From: Opisthocomus hoazin
Lineage: Eukaryota; Chordata; Aves; Opisthocomiformes; Opisthocomidae
Assembly: GCF_030867145.1 (NCBI RefSeq)
Contig: NC_134415.1
Coordinates: forward strand, 15,292,417-15,356,416
Direction: 5' to 3'
DNA: 64,000 bases
Below the pieces are notes generated by a model. The model was not told the origin of the DNA and made no database searches. It saw only the letters and a program-made list of their open reading frames with translations. The position numbers were made by a program, and so were the translations under genes. Below, in pieces: positions 1 to 10,670 of the stretch. Positions within the stretch are counted from its first letter, which is position 1. Every line of letters starts with the position of its first letter.

Positions 1-1049
1 TCACTATTGCCTGTTAGCACTGCTGCTATTTAAGCATAATTAATAATAGGAAGGACAAGATTGCATTACACAAAAATGGAGGAAATATTATGACAGTCAA
101 AAGAAGGAGCTGGCTGGGGGGTAGGATTAAAGAAAAGGAAAACCAGAACCAGTGAAGAGCATCAACCTTCCAGAGTAATTAACTGTTATCTACCACTCTA
201 GTATTTCTTTGGCTGTCATTCCAGATATCTTTAAATGTGCAGAAAAATGAGAATATTATATATATTTTTAACCTACATATATTAGTATCTCTGTCTATAG
301 AACTCGGGACTATGCTAAAGCAGTTTTTCTGTTGCTAACCACTTTGGGTTCCAAGCAGTCGCTTTGGTTGCTACCTACAGTCAGTGTTGTCTGTTCAGGA
401 GCAGAAAAAGTAGCACAGATATTTCTTTCATATCCAGTAGGTTTATGCTTGAAGTAGGTTGGCTACAGCTAGAGTAAGATCGCACTTTTTCTTCTGAAGA
501 CTTGTCTTAGTGGCAGCAATGCAGAAGTATCGCAGACCTGAAAGCCGTGCTGGGAAATGGCATATGCACAGGCTGTATGGGCTGTTCTGCAGCTTGAGAG
601 CCGCCTCATTGACCTCCTTTATTCTTTTCATCCCAACACTCTTGCCATCCCCAGAGCTCCCTCTCCTCTGTGGCATGTCACCCATCGCCTGTCCCTAAAC
701 CGCCGAGCCTGTGGCTAGCAAGGGGGCAGTGCGCACAGCCGCCCCCGGCAGCCGGCTGCCTCCTTAGCCACTTGCTAACCGTGTGGCCCTGGCCAAATCT
801 CTGATGACAGCCCCCACGCTAGCCGGAGCAACAGTATGATGATGTGCTGAAAGTTATGAAATAGCATGAAAATGAGACGTGACGCTGACGGATAGCTTGG
901 TCCTATGAACTATGTTGAATTACGCAAAGCTGCGGGTTTTTTTAGCAAGGCAGCACTCCAAAGAAAACATTTTGGCTTGTTCTTTTTTATGGTGACAGAG
1001 TTTCATCTTAAATAGTAAAGGGCAGTAGTGTATTTGTAGACCTGATTTA
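1..1049. other. Upstream intronic or flanking DNA of the opsin
   Basis: No exon, RNA gene or clear repeat was recognised. A short GC-richer patch (about 690-780) has several CpGs but no promoter feature I can defend. The opsin is already at TM3 at 3199, so this stretch is probably intron. Confidence 0.4.
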
Positions 1050-1400
1050 GAATCATAGAATCATAGAATCATAGAAAGTTTTGGGTTGGAAGGGACCCCT
1101 AGAGGTCATCTGGTCCAACACCCCTGCAGCGAGCAGGGACACCACTAACTAGATCAGGTTGCTCAAAGCCCTGTCCAACCTGGTCTTGAATGTTTCCAGG
1201 GATGGGGCCTCCACTGCCTCTCTGGGCAACCCGTTCCGGTGTTTCACAACCTTCATTGTAAAGAATTTCTTCCTTATATCCAGCCTAAACCTACCCTCTT
1301 TTAGTTTAAAACCATTACCCCTCCTCCTGTCACTGCTGTCTCTACTAAAAAGATTGTCCTCATGACAATCTTTCCTCCCTTATAGTTGTGCTCAAGGGCT
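1050..1400 (-). mobile_element. CR1 LINE 3' fragment, minus strand
   Basis: It starts with the reverse-complemented CR1 tail (AATCATAG repeated about three times at 1051-1075), then TTGGGTTGGAAGGGACC and AGGTCATCTGGTCCAAC, typical of avian CR1 3' ends read on the opposite strand. Similarity continues through the C-terminal ORF2 region (GGGATGGGGCCTCCACTGCC, TTTCTTCCTTATATCCAGCC) and fades near 1400. It is 5'-truncated as usual and lies in the putative upstream intron of the opsin. An inverted 10-bp duplication at 1349-1373 interrupts it. Confidence 0.93.
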
Positions 1401-3198
1401 ATTTGAACTAATAACTTAATATAATTGTCTCTCTCTGGTCTGACGTCAGGGAAGAGGGGGGTGGAAGAATAATGGTCACATCTGCAGGTGATAAAATATA
1501 GACCCATCTATTTCAGAAAAACTCAACCAGTTTCAGCATAGGAGGGCTATACTGTGATACACACTGAGAAGCTTGTCCTGCTACTTTAGTATTCAATCTC
1601 ATAGCTCTTTAGACTTAATTTCAAAGTGTTTATTTGCATCATTGCTGAAATACCGCTTCCTTTGTAAGCTAATAACTAAAGTTTATGCCATGTGGTTTCT
1701 CAGTAGTCCTTGGCCATGCTGTTTTCTGCATTTATGAAGCATTGTTAGAGCAAATGGAGAAGTGGCAGCTGTTTGCACCAATACGAGGTTGATGAAATGC
1801 AGAGCATATTTGCATATCCAGGTATTTCACTATTTCCACAGCACACAGTGGGCCAAATTCAGTCAAGTGCAGCATCTACTAAGTGGCTGAGATATCCAAG
1901 GAAGTTTGTTTTCTGGTGTAGGCGTGGTTGCATTTATACACCCAGCATGAGCTGACTGTAAGTGGACCACAAGTGGATGTAGATTGTCATAGTAGCAAGA
2001 CTTGCATGCATTTAAAATGTGGTGAGTCTGTAAAAGTTAGCATTAAGAAGTATATAGAGTCAATATATAGGGGTGTTGGTGGCAAGAAAAACCACCAATG
2101 AAAGAAATGATGAAGCAGCCCTTTCCTAACCCTTCACCCAATTTAATTTATACAATCGGCCATGGTCTCAGCTTTAAGCCTGGATAAAAGGCCCAGATTC
2201 AGTTCTGGGAGAAACTGAATTCCATGGGAGTTGTGGCCATTCACACAAAGACAGAGTTTGTTCCCGCAGAATAATGATGTGCCTTTCCGCTTTACCACTT
2301 GAATACCAAGTTACGGTCCAGAGACCCTTGCTTGATATTCCCGCTTCACTCGGTGTAAAACCGGCACCTCCAAGAGCACCTCTGCTCTGGCCAGTTTGGG
2401 GTATCATTGCAAGCTTTCAAAAAAAGGACTGCCTTCAGCGTTCTGCCTGGATCATTTCTCCGTCATATGGTGCTCCCTAGCAGATGACTACATCCATCTC
2501 CACTGCAGTCAGCAGCAGCTTCCTCCCTAGACCCATGAGTGAAGCTCAGAGTTGTAACTGTCCTGTGCTGTGTCGCTGGGACACTGACGTTGGTGGGAGC
2601 CTACAGAGCCGTACGGCTCTGCCCGCGTCAGCCAGAGGTGATGAGGGTCAGGGCTTAATAAATAGCAGGCAGTTAGTAGCACTAATATTGAGACTCAATC
2701 TATTTGGACGATTTAGCTATGGTTGTTTTTATTTAATTTTTTAAAAAGCTTTTCTCGGTTAGCCAAGCCCATTACCTCCTACGTTGTTTCCTCTTTGGCC
2801 TGAAATTCGTGGGTTCAGTTTGCATGTTTGCTTTGCCTCAGTGGGGCAGCTGCATCCAGTGTCTTATTGTCTATTCAGGGCTTTTGTTCTTTTCAGTTCA
2901 ATCTTTTTCTCCTTCATTTGGCAGGTCATTTTAGGAAAGCATAGATGTAAGGGTGTATTTTCTTGTTTATTTCATGTACATGACAGAACACTCACTTAAA
3001 TAATTTTTAAACATTTGCTTGCTCACTGATCCTATAGAAGATAACTGCACCTGACATTTTATATTTCCCTGTTAGTTGCGTTTCTGAAAAAAATTTGAAG
3101 AGCATTAACATGAAAACAACAGAAGAAATCCCTCTGGTTCTTTTCCCCTTCAGCAATCTGCAGTAAGAGAACATCCTGCACACTGCTTTGTTTTTCAG
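1401..3198. other. Putative opsin intron, no gene recognised
   Basis: Searched by eye for an exon encoding TM1-TM2 (NLAVTD-like, ending GCQ in phase 0) and none was found. About 2160-2260 has wording such as CTGAATTCCATGGGAGTTGTGG that resembles very old CR1/SINE-like relics of amniote genomes, too diverged to name. Confidence 0.35.
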
Positions 3199-3298
3199 GT
3201 TGATGGCTTCCTGACGCTTCTCTTTGGCCTGGCTAGCATTAACACCCTCACAGTAATCAGTGTGACTCGCTACATCAAAGGCTGCCATCCTGAGAGAG
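3199..3298 (+). CDS. Opsin exon A: TM3 and start of intracellular loop 2
   Basis: The acceptor is TTTTTCAG before 3199 and the donor is G|GTAAGG after 3298. It encodes 33 codons plus one base, starting in phase 0 with VDGF. The core LFGLASINTLT aligns with peropsin's FFGMASIGLLT in TM3. The G-protein contact motif at 3265-3273 reads Thr-Arg-Tyr instead of Glu/Asp-Arg-Tyr. The stretch ends HPER plus a split glycine codon. The preceding exon would have to end in phase 0, probably just after the TM3 cysteine (GCQ-like). Confidence 0.9.
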
Positions 3299-6200
3299 GT
3301 AAGGAATAAAGGCAGGTCCAGTTCTGCCTTCATTGAACCTGGTGCAAATCTCTATTTCTTTCAGTCACAGGATATATCAAGTATAAATTAGATGCGTTGG
3401 AAACCAGAACACAATACAATCATTTACATTACAAACTTGTTTGCATAGAATCCTCCAGGGTTAACCCCAATAAGAGCCAAATTATCATGCTTTGGTCACC
3501 ATGGGTTAAATTCACCCTTGTGCCAAAGATACCACAGGTCCTGCTGCCCCTCTGTATTCTTCAAAATGCAACTTAAATGACTCCTAAGTGATGCATACAC
3601 TGTTGTCTGGATCTCACTGTAAGAAGCAAATTTCATCTTCAATGAGATGATGTTTGGGAAGTTTCCAGTTGTTGAGAAGCCCCATGGTTCTGAAGGCTGC
3701 CCTACATCCAAATATTTTCACTCCTCAGGGTGTGTTTCCAGGGTTTGAGCACAGCAGGCATCATGGACTGCTTCAGATGGTGCTGGGAACATTGATTTGC
3801 ACATCTTACCTCCAGCGTTTGTAGCACTGTGCAGCCTGCCATCCCCACATGCCTCTCCGACCTCCGCCCTGTGAACAGCTTCATACCATGGGAGATGAAA
3901 ATTAGTCCCACCATCCCCAGAACTGACTGTGACCTGACTCTGCCCAGACGGTCCCTGTCTCCTGCCTGTCTCTCAGGTCTGCAAAGCATGATTACAGCCT
4001 CATACCTGCACTTCTTCCTTCTCTATCGCCCTGTTGAGCTGTAACCTGAATATCTCAAACAACCACCGTTCATTACTTTCTCCAATGCTAGAAATCTTTT
4101 ACCAAATACTCTCTTTCTGGTGGGCTTTTTTTTCTAATTTCATTTATTTATTAACCTTTGATGTAAATGCCTCTGTAAACGCATACGAGTGTCCCACTGT
4201 ACAAATCTAGTCTGAGGGCTTTTACATGTTTCCTGCCCTGTGAAACCCCCATCTGCAAGCCTATATAAACATGCTATCATCTGCCCCTTTCCCTTTATAC
4301 CTCTTTACATCACCACACTCGCCTCACACACTCCATTTCACACGATCAGTAGAAACTTTTCCTTACCGTTCATCCTGGAATCAATTTTCATGCCTTTGTT
4401 AGGACTGGCTTACACCATTTTTCAGGCAGGAACCTATTCATGTCCACAGGTAAAGCATGCATAAATACACTGAATGCATTATAGGAGTATTCCTCTCTAA
4501 TAGCATTAGTAATATTAGCTGTGAAAAGAATTTCTGCAGGGAGGTCTTTGTTCCACAGGAAGTTCTTCAGCAGCTTGTTGTAATGATACATTTGTTGAAG
4601 CTCATTTTCAACACAACATGTTGCAACTGCTAGAATTTCACTGGGATGAATTCTACAGCTTATGTTCATTGCATATTATGAAGTCGTATTTAAAACCCGT
4701 GTTTCTCTTTTGCAAAGCTGTATCACATGTCCATCTGAGGGTGTGCATAATTTATGTTTGCCTCTTCAGGAAATCTGAGCAAGTACCCAGTATAACTTTA
4801 CAGAAATATGAAGGAACAGACATTGGTGGATGCATAAATATTTCCCACATAAACGAAGAAATAACCACAACGTATGGCAACAGCAGAACAGATTAAGTAA
4901 TTTGTATTGAATGGCTAATGTAAATATAATATATATTATAGCTAATATATTTTCTCCTTTTTAAAAGGAAAAACCTTGAAGCGAATAAGAAAATCATCTG
5001 AATTTAGACTTATCTTGTTTATTTCTGTGTAAAACTTATACAACTAACTGTTTCCTGCTTTTTACAAAATTGCAAAACAGAAGTCTAATGTAGAATTTAC
5101 TAATTCTGCAGTGCTCAACAAACATATTGTCTCCTGCTTAAAACCCATTTGTTTCCACTGTTCACAAATGGTCTTGAACACAAGCTGGACAGATGCTTCT
5201 GAATTTAAGCTTTTCTTGTTTATATGCATTATTTTCTCTTAATTTTTTTTTTAAATAGCTGTATTTTCCTTATCAATTGTTGGTATAAGAGTGCATTCAG
5301 ATTTCAGAGATATGTTTGCCTTCCTAGATACTCTTTTCTGACTAAACAATGCCATTGCAGGTCACTGCATCAGCAACAGCAGTATGACGGTGGCTCTGGT
5401 TCTCATTTGGGTAGCAGCTTTCTTCTGGTCAGCAGCACCATTACTTGGCTGGGGCAGTTATACAGGTAACAGGTATCTTTCAGTCATACTTATCTGGCAC
5501 CTCTCCGCCTGAATGAACAAAGATTCTTACCTTTCTTTCTTGCTGTTTGTGATAAGCCAGACCGATTATCAGTGGAACTGAGAAAATCATTCATCATGCA
5601 TGACATACGCAGTGTTGTGTGCTTTGGTGTCAGCTATAAAGAGATTTTTTTGGAGATATCACAGGAAAGACTTGGACCAAGTGCATATTACCTATGAAAA
5701 AAGAGGGGCTAGAAATATTTCGCATGGTTAAGCAATGAGATAAAGGAAATAATCAGAAGACATCCTTCAAAAACTGTCAAGATTAGGAAGCTAGAAAAGA
5801 ACACAAGTTCCAGCAAGTTAAACTTGAAACTATAATAAGACAAACCAAAAAGATCTGATGAAACAGTTTGCTGAAAATATGAAAACTAACATAGCAGCAG
5901 AAGAAAAAGATGACAGAAAGTCTGTCAGTCCAAGAAGTTCTTAGGGTGCAATATAAAGCCATAGCAAAAAAAAAAAAGGAGGGGGGGGGAAGGAAAAATT
6001 TTGAATAGTGAACATGGCAGTATTTCAATGTCTAAGGGATATTTCCACACCACAAAATTTCTTCAGAAGAAAAAGTTGGAGAAATTGTCTCAAATGAAGT
6101 CTCTAAAAAGTGAAAAACCCAAATCTCTAGGAGCAAGTGTTAATCATTCAGGAGTCCTAACAACTGAAATCCTGTAACTGAAATTGTCCAGCAGTTATCT

Positions 6201-9200
6201 GCCTGGATCCTGTAGGCATCTGCATCCTTTGAGAATTCTGTGAAGACATATTAAAGCAGCTATGTGAATACATCCTCATTAAACACACAAGCTTTGAGGT
6301 GTCTCTGGACCCTTGAAATACGCATGTGAGAAAAGCATCCACTTCTATGACTGGTTAAGTCTTCTGTCCTTCCAAAACCAAAATGCTACCAGGATATTAG
6401 GCTCAATAGAACTTCTATATGAGACAAAACCAGACTGTTTATTAGATTGTTCTCATTTTATGTCATGTTCTGGCACTCTGGATATGTCATAAACTTGGGG
6501 GGGTTTGGACTGCTCATTTTCTGTGTATCTTCTGGCGATCTGCGTTTTCTTTTTACATTAATCTCATCAGTTCTTCGTTCACAGAAGGATCTCATTTTTG
6601 GCCTTAACCTTGAGCCAGGGACTTCTCAGGCATCACTGCCCTGTCAGGGCATCCAAGTGCCCCCATGGATCCTGTTCGTATTTTGGATTCCCCTCCCTGA
6701 CAGTGGTCTTCAAGACCACTTCTAGGACCACTTTTCCCTATGGAGAATCACAGCGGTTTCAGGTTCCTGGGCTGTCTGACTTTAAACACGTTCCCATCGA
6801 GGGCACCCCGGGAGATGTGGGAGCCCAGCAATGGCAAGGCTGGCCACAGGCAGCGGAGCGGGCTGTGGGTGCCGGCAGACTGCAGCGCATTACATCTGCC
6901 TGCCTTGGACCTGTGTCTTCTACACAAGCACTGCAGGGGTCCCCAGGACCCCACGGATTTTTGGAAATGCAGCTTGGCAGTGTCCCTGCGGGGGGCGGGG
7001 GGAACACAGCTCTGAATTGTGACTCGCAGAAAATCTGCAGGATTTTCTTTTCATGTCATCTGGAGGCTGCTTTCTTTTTTCAGTAAAAAGTTTTCACAAA
7101 CCAGAAACCTGGAATTCAGCCAGTTTTTGCGGTTATCTTTCTGAATCTGGAGGTCTACTGATGAAAAAGGCAAAGGAGAAAAAAATCTGTTTCTATTACT
7201 GAACACACCCAGCCAGCAACACCTAGAGCTTTTGGTGATAAAAATACTGAGCTCTTTTTGAGAAGAATCATAAGAGAGATTTTAATCTTTTGCTCCTTTA
7301 ATTCATCCTCTCTAAACCTCCTATCTTCTGTGAGGAATTAAGGGATATTTATTTTCTTCAGAATTATCACTGGATGTCAGCACTAAATCATGCAGGGTTC
7401 ACCTGTATTGTATCTCCAGGACTTGTTAGTACTTGACTTACATAATTTTGGTTCATGCTTCATTTGTTTGCAATTCAATTTGCTGCCATAGCTGTCAGAA
7501 AAAAACAGCTTTTTCCACTTAGAAAGAAAAAGCAACAATTCACAATCTATAGAAAACCTCTAATGCTATCGAACTCAAGTTTTCCATCAGGACACATTTG
7601 CAAACACATCAGAAGAAGTCAACTGTTATTCATAAAAGTATTTGAGCAGAGACTGCACCTTATTCCCACTGTCTTTTCCTCAAGTACCTGATCAGCTGGT
7701 GGCCTTTTGTGAATCCCACTAGCTGCAGATCCTGCGATCTGCCGGACTTCATTTTAAGAGCGTGCAGCTTCTCTATAGTTGCAGAATTGTATGCTTCCTG
7801 TTTAGCAAAATGTCTCATATCTTTCTAAGCATTTATTTATACCTTTCATCTCTCCATAATCTTTATCATTAGCTGTATCAATTTGCTTTCATGACTCTCA
7901 CTACAGTGAAAATTTCATTGCCTTTTTGTTTCTATTAAAAAATCCTCAATATTTTATTTCCTGCTTTGCTATGTGAGTAGTGACTTTCTACATTTGGCAT
8001 GTTGCCTCTTTACAATTGCTTGTTATGCTGCTACAATGCTCATCTTAGGAAGTTACTATGGAGAAGATTATGCCGAAAAAGGGTAGATAACACTCAAGAA
8101 TATCAGACCTACTCAATGATTACCATTTTTTTCTCTAAGAAAATATCACAATTTCCTGTCTTCAAACAACAGTTTGTGCATTATGGGTATACACTGGAAA
8201 TCTAAACTGGACAGAATGATAATACTCTTGAAGCTAGTTACAGCCTAGCTGGTGTTGAAAATTTCCTTATGTAGGAAATTATGTCACATTCATTAAATCA
8301 GAAAGATCAATCCATTCTTTAGTGCTTAGCAGAAGAAAAATACAACATTTGAACTGATAAATTAATTGCTCAAAAGCAGATAGAAGTTCTAAAAATGCTA
8401 ACCAACTTATTTTTGCTTTCCAGATCGCATGTATGGCACGTGTGAGATAGACTGGGCAAAAGCCAACTTCTCTACAATCTACAAGTCCTACATTGTCTCC
8501 ATTTTTATCTGCTGTTTTTTCCTACCTGTCACAGTCATGGTCTTCTCATATGTGTCAATTATCAACACTGTCAAGCTAAGCCATGCATTAACAGGACTGG
8601 GTGATCCCACAGACAGACAGAGGAGAATGGAGAGGGACGTCACCAGGGTGAGTCTGGGTTTCATGTTGGGTGGGATTTATCTCAGTGAAGTCTGTCTTTC
8701 CAAAAATTGGTCTCAACTAGAACAGAAGAGAACAAAACCCATCAGTCACATTTCATTTCGCTATCATGATTAGTGACAGTCTGAACTCAGTGAAGAGTAT
8801 GCGGTTTGTTTGAAAACTCCTATCCCCTCAGTAGGCTAACATTGGTGCCACATCACATGTGAAAAATCGTCTAAATATAATTGCAGTGGATTATACAGCA
8901 CAAAACCAAAAATTTGGTTGGGCATACATTCTTTCCTTTCAGAAGTTACCTTATTTCTGAGCATACACAGAAGTTACAGTGGAGCTTGCAATTTACTTAC
9001 CACTGACTTAAGTCTACCCAAAAACTTCTGAATTCACACAAACATGCAGGGGGCTGCAGCTATTTTCCTTGTATTAGATGACGCATTGCTCAAGCACACC
9101 ACCATGCCAAATTTCAATATATAGTTTCTAGGTCTGCCTGGCTCCATCAAAGCAAACCTTTTGCTTGCCTATATTCTCCTGTGAGCCATAGCCTCAGGTC

Positions 9201-9750
9201 AACCTGAGTGTTTCCCTTCCAGCGAAGTGTCTAAGCTACTATTCCCAGTGTATTGCTTCTTTCATGCAGTCTTCCAGAATAGATTTAAGACTATTCTTTT
9301 TCTGTCTTTTAGGTTTCTATTGTCATTTGCACAGCCTTCATTATTGCGTGGTCACCATATGCTGTTATCTCTATATGGTCTGCCTATGGTCACCCTGTGC
9401 CCAACCTTACCAGCATCCTTGCCAGTTTGTTTGCTAAGTCTGCCAGCTTCTACAATCCCATTATCTACTTTGGAATGAGCTCCAAATTTCGAAGAGACAT
9501 TTTCATCTTGTTCCATTGTGCCAAGGAAGTCAAGGACCCTGTGAAGCTCAAACGTTTCAAAAACCTCAAGCAAAAACAGCAAGAGCCCTCTCAGAAAGAA
9601 GAGAAGTATGTAGGAGAAATGCACCCCGCACCAAGCCCTGATTCTGGAGTGGGAAGTCCAACCAACACCCCACCTCCAGCAAACAGGGAAGCGTATTTTG
9701 GTCTTCTCAATACACCATCTAACCCTGATGTTGAATGTGATAGACTGTAA
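3199..9750 (+). CDS. Group-4 (neuropsin/peropsin-like) opsin, last four coding exons, 5' partial
   Basis: Seven-transmembrane retinal-binding receptor of the OPN5/peropsin-related group; such proteins are non-visual light sensors or retinal photoisomerases in the plasma membrane. Coding exons are 3199-3298, 5361-5465, 8424-8647 and 9313-9750, joined in phases 1, 1 and 0, giving 288 residues from TM3 to the stop. Seen in the sequence: TRY at the end of TM3, the ECL2 cysteine in GTCEIDW, a WSPYA motif in TM6, FAKSASFYNPIIY with the Schiff-base lysine (codon 9436-9438) and NPxxY, then an amphipathic helix 8 and a roughly 80-residue hydrophilic tail. The TM1-TM2 exons, which would carry the partner cysteine of ECL2, were not found in 1-3198 and should lie upstream. 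By memory the sequence fits between OPN5 and peropsin (RRH). The OPN5L1 subgroup is disfavoured because position 188 (bovine numbering) is Glu, not Cys. OPN5L2- or OPN6/OPN8-type assignments remain open. Family certain, paralogue not. Confidence 0.93.
3299..5360 (+). other. Opsin intron A-B
   Basis: GT-AG intron, phase 1. It includes an AT-rich stretch around 4920-4960. No coding or repeat content was recognised. Confidence 0.8.
5361..5465 (+). CDS. Opsin exon B: TM4 and start of extracellular loop 2
   Basis: The acceptor is CCATTGCAG and the donor is CAG|GTAACA. The first two bases finish a glycine codon from exon A, and the last base opens an Asp codon finished by exon C. It encodes HCISNSSMTVAL, followed by a TM4 with two tryptophans and the opsin-typical PLLGWGSY at the start of ECL2. 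The local open frame in another phase (5224-5469) is a shadow; the correct frame is fixed by both neighbouring exons. Confidence 0.92.
5466..8423 (+). other. Opsin intron B-C
   Basis: GT-AG intron, phase 1, about 3 kb. An A-run followed by a G-run sits at 5967-5991. A GC-richer part (6600-7010) makes chance open frames on both strands, which I do not accept as genes because they lack splice context and any recognisable domain. Confidence 0.8.
8424..8647 (+). CDS. Opsin exon C: ECL2, TM5 and intracellular loop 3
   Basis: The acceptor is TTTGCTTTCCAG and the donor is AGG|GTGAGT. Two bases complete the split Asp codon and 74 full codons follow, ending in phase 0. ECL2 reads D-RMYGTC-EIDW; the Cys codon at 8441-8443 is the conserved disulfide cysteine (bovine C187). 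Counting back without gaps, the split Asp falls at bovine position 181, the ancestral counterion site, and the residue after Cys is Glu (188). A hydrophobic TM5 with FLPVTVMVFSY and a basic, charged loop ending RRMERDVTR follow. The Glu of MERD aligns with bovine Glu247. Confidence 0.93.
8648..9312 (+). other. Opsin intron C-D
   Basis: GT-AG intron, phase 0, 665 bp. The open frame running from exon C into it (to 8773) is read-through, not coding. Confidence 0.85.
9313..9750 (+). CDS. Opsin exon D: TM6, TM7, helix 8, C-terminal tail and stop
   Basis: The acceptor is CTGTCTTTTAG before 9313; the frame runs 145 codons to TAA at 9748-9750. TM6 has CTAFIIAWSPYA with the conserved Trp and Pro. ECL3 carries an NLT glycosylation sequon. 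TM7 has SLFAKSASFYNPIIY with the retinylidene lysine. Helix 8 (SSKFRRDIF) is followed by FHC, a plausible palmitoylation site. The tail is Lys/Gln-rich and then Ser/Pro/Thr-rich (PSPDSGVGSPTNTPPP), possible phosphorylation sites. No good polyadenylation signal is seen before the CR1 that begins about 280 bp downstream, so the 3' UTR end is not defined. Confidence 0.95.
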   Translation, partial: VSIVICTAFIIAWSPYAVISIWSAYGHPVPNLTSILASLFAKSASFYNPIIYFGMSSKFRRDIFILFHCAKEVKDPVKLKRFKNLKQKQQEPSQKEEKYVGEMHPAPSPDSGVGSPTNTPPPANREAYFGLLNTPSNPDVECDRL

Positions 9751-10026
9751 ATTTTGTGGCCACTTAACACATACACCTGCTTTGAGTTCAGGAAGACCCT
9801 CTTCAGATCAGCACTTGACTGATTTCCTAATTCCCAGTCCATCTGTTTCTTGCTGTAGCACTGATGCCTATACAACTCAAGCAAATCAGACAGCAAAGTG
9901 ATATTTTCCTTCTGTGTAGGTACAAAATGCCATGAAGCACATTACGATGTGGGCAGCACACCCAGTGCCAGAAACATTTGCTTTTCACATGCGTGCAGGA
10001 AAAGTAAGACTGACTTGTGAATCGTT

Positions 10027-10670
10027 GAATCATAGAATCACAGAATGCTTTGGGTTGGAAGGGACCTTTAGAGGCCATCTAGACCAACCCCTCTGCAACA
10101 AGCAGGGACATCTTCAACTAGACCATGTTGCTCAGAGCCCCGTCCAACCTGGCCTTGAATGTTTCCAGGGATGGGGCCTCCACTACCTCTCTGGGCAACC
10201 TGTTCCAGTGTTTCACCACCCTTATGGTAAAAAATTTCTTCCTTATATCCAGTCTATATCTACCCTCCCTTAGTTTAAAGCCATTACTCCTTGTCCTGTC
10301 GCAACAAGCCTTGCTGAAAATATTTTCCCCTTCTTTCCTAAAGGCCCCATTCAGGTACTGGAAGGCTGCTGTAAGTCTTCCCGAAGCCTTCTCTTCTGCA
10401 GGCTAAATAGCCCCAACTGTCTCAGCCTGTCCTCATAGGAGAGGTGTTCCAGCCCTCGAATCATTTTTGTGGCCTCTTCTGGACCCATTCCAACAGATCC
10501 ATGTCCTTCTTGTGCTGAAGGCTCCAGAGCTGGATGCAGGACTCCAGGTGGGGTCTCACCAGAGTGGAATCACCTCCCTCACCCTGCTGGCCACGCTGCT
10601 GTTGATGCAGCAGACGATATGGTTGGCCTTCTGGGCTGCCAGTGTACATTGCTGACTCATGTTCAGCTTG
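10027..10670 (-). mobile_element. CR1 LINE 3' fragment, minus strand
   Basis: The reverse-complemented tail GAATCATAGAATCACAGAAT at 10027 is followed by TTTGGGTTGGAAGGGACC and then a nearly continuous CR1 ORF2 C-terminal region in reverse orientation, ending about GCTGACTCATGTTCAGCTTG. It is about 640 bp and 5'-truncated. It lies about 280 bp after the opsin stop, so it may be transcribed as part of the opsin 3' UTR. Its copy of the shared region differs from the one at 1050, so the two are independent insertions. Confidence 0.95.

Noticed and set aside
1..3198. Opsin TM1-TM2 exon
   Set aside because: Looked for NLAVTD-like sequence and a phase-0 donor after a GCQ-like end; none found, so the exon is placed outside the window.
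6598..7086. 162-codon plus-strand frame inside the opsin intron
   Set aside because: Several frames overlap here on both strands, as expected for GC-rich low-stop DNA; the opsin exons on both sides join in phase without it.
3199..9750. Naming the opsin OPN5L1
   Set aside because: That subgroup carries Cys at position 188 next to the disulfide cysteine; here it is Glu.
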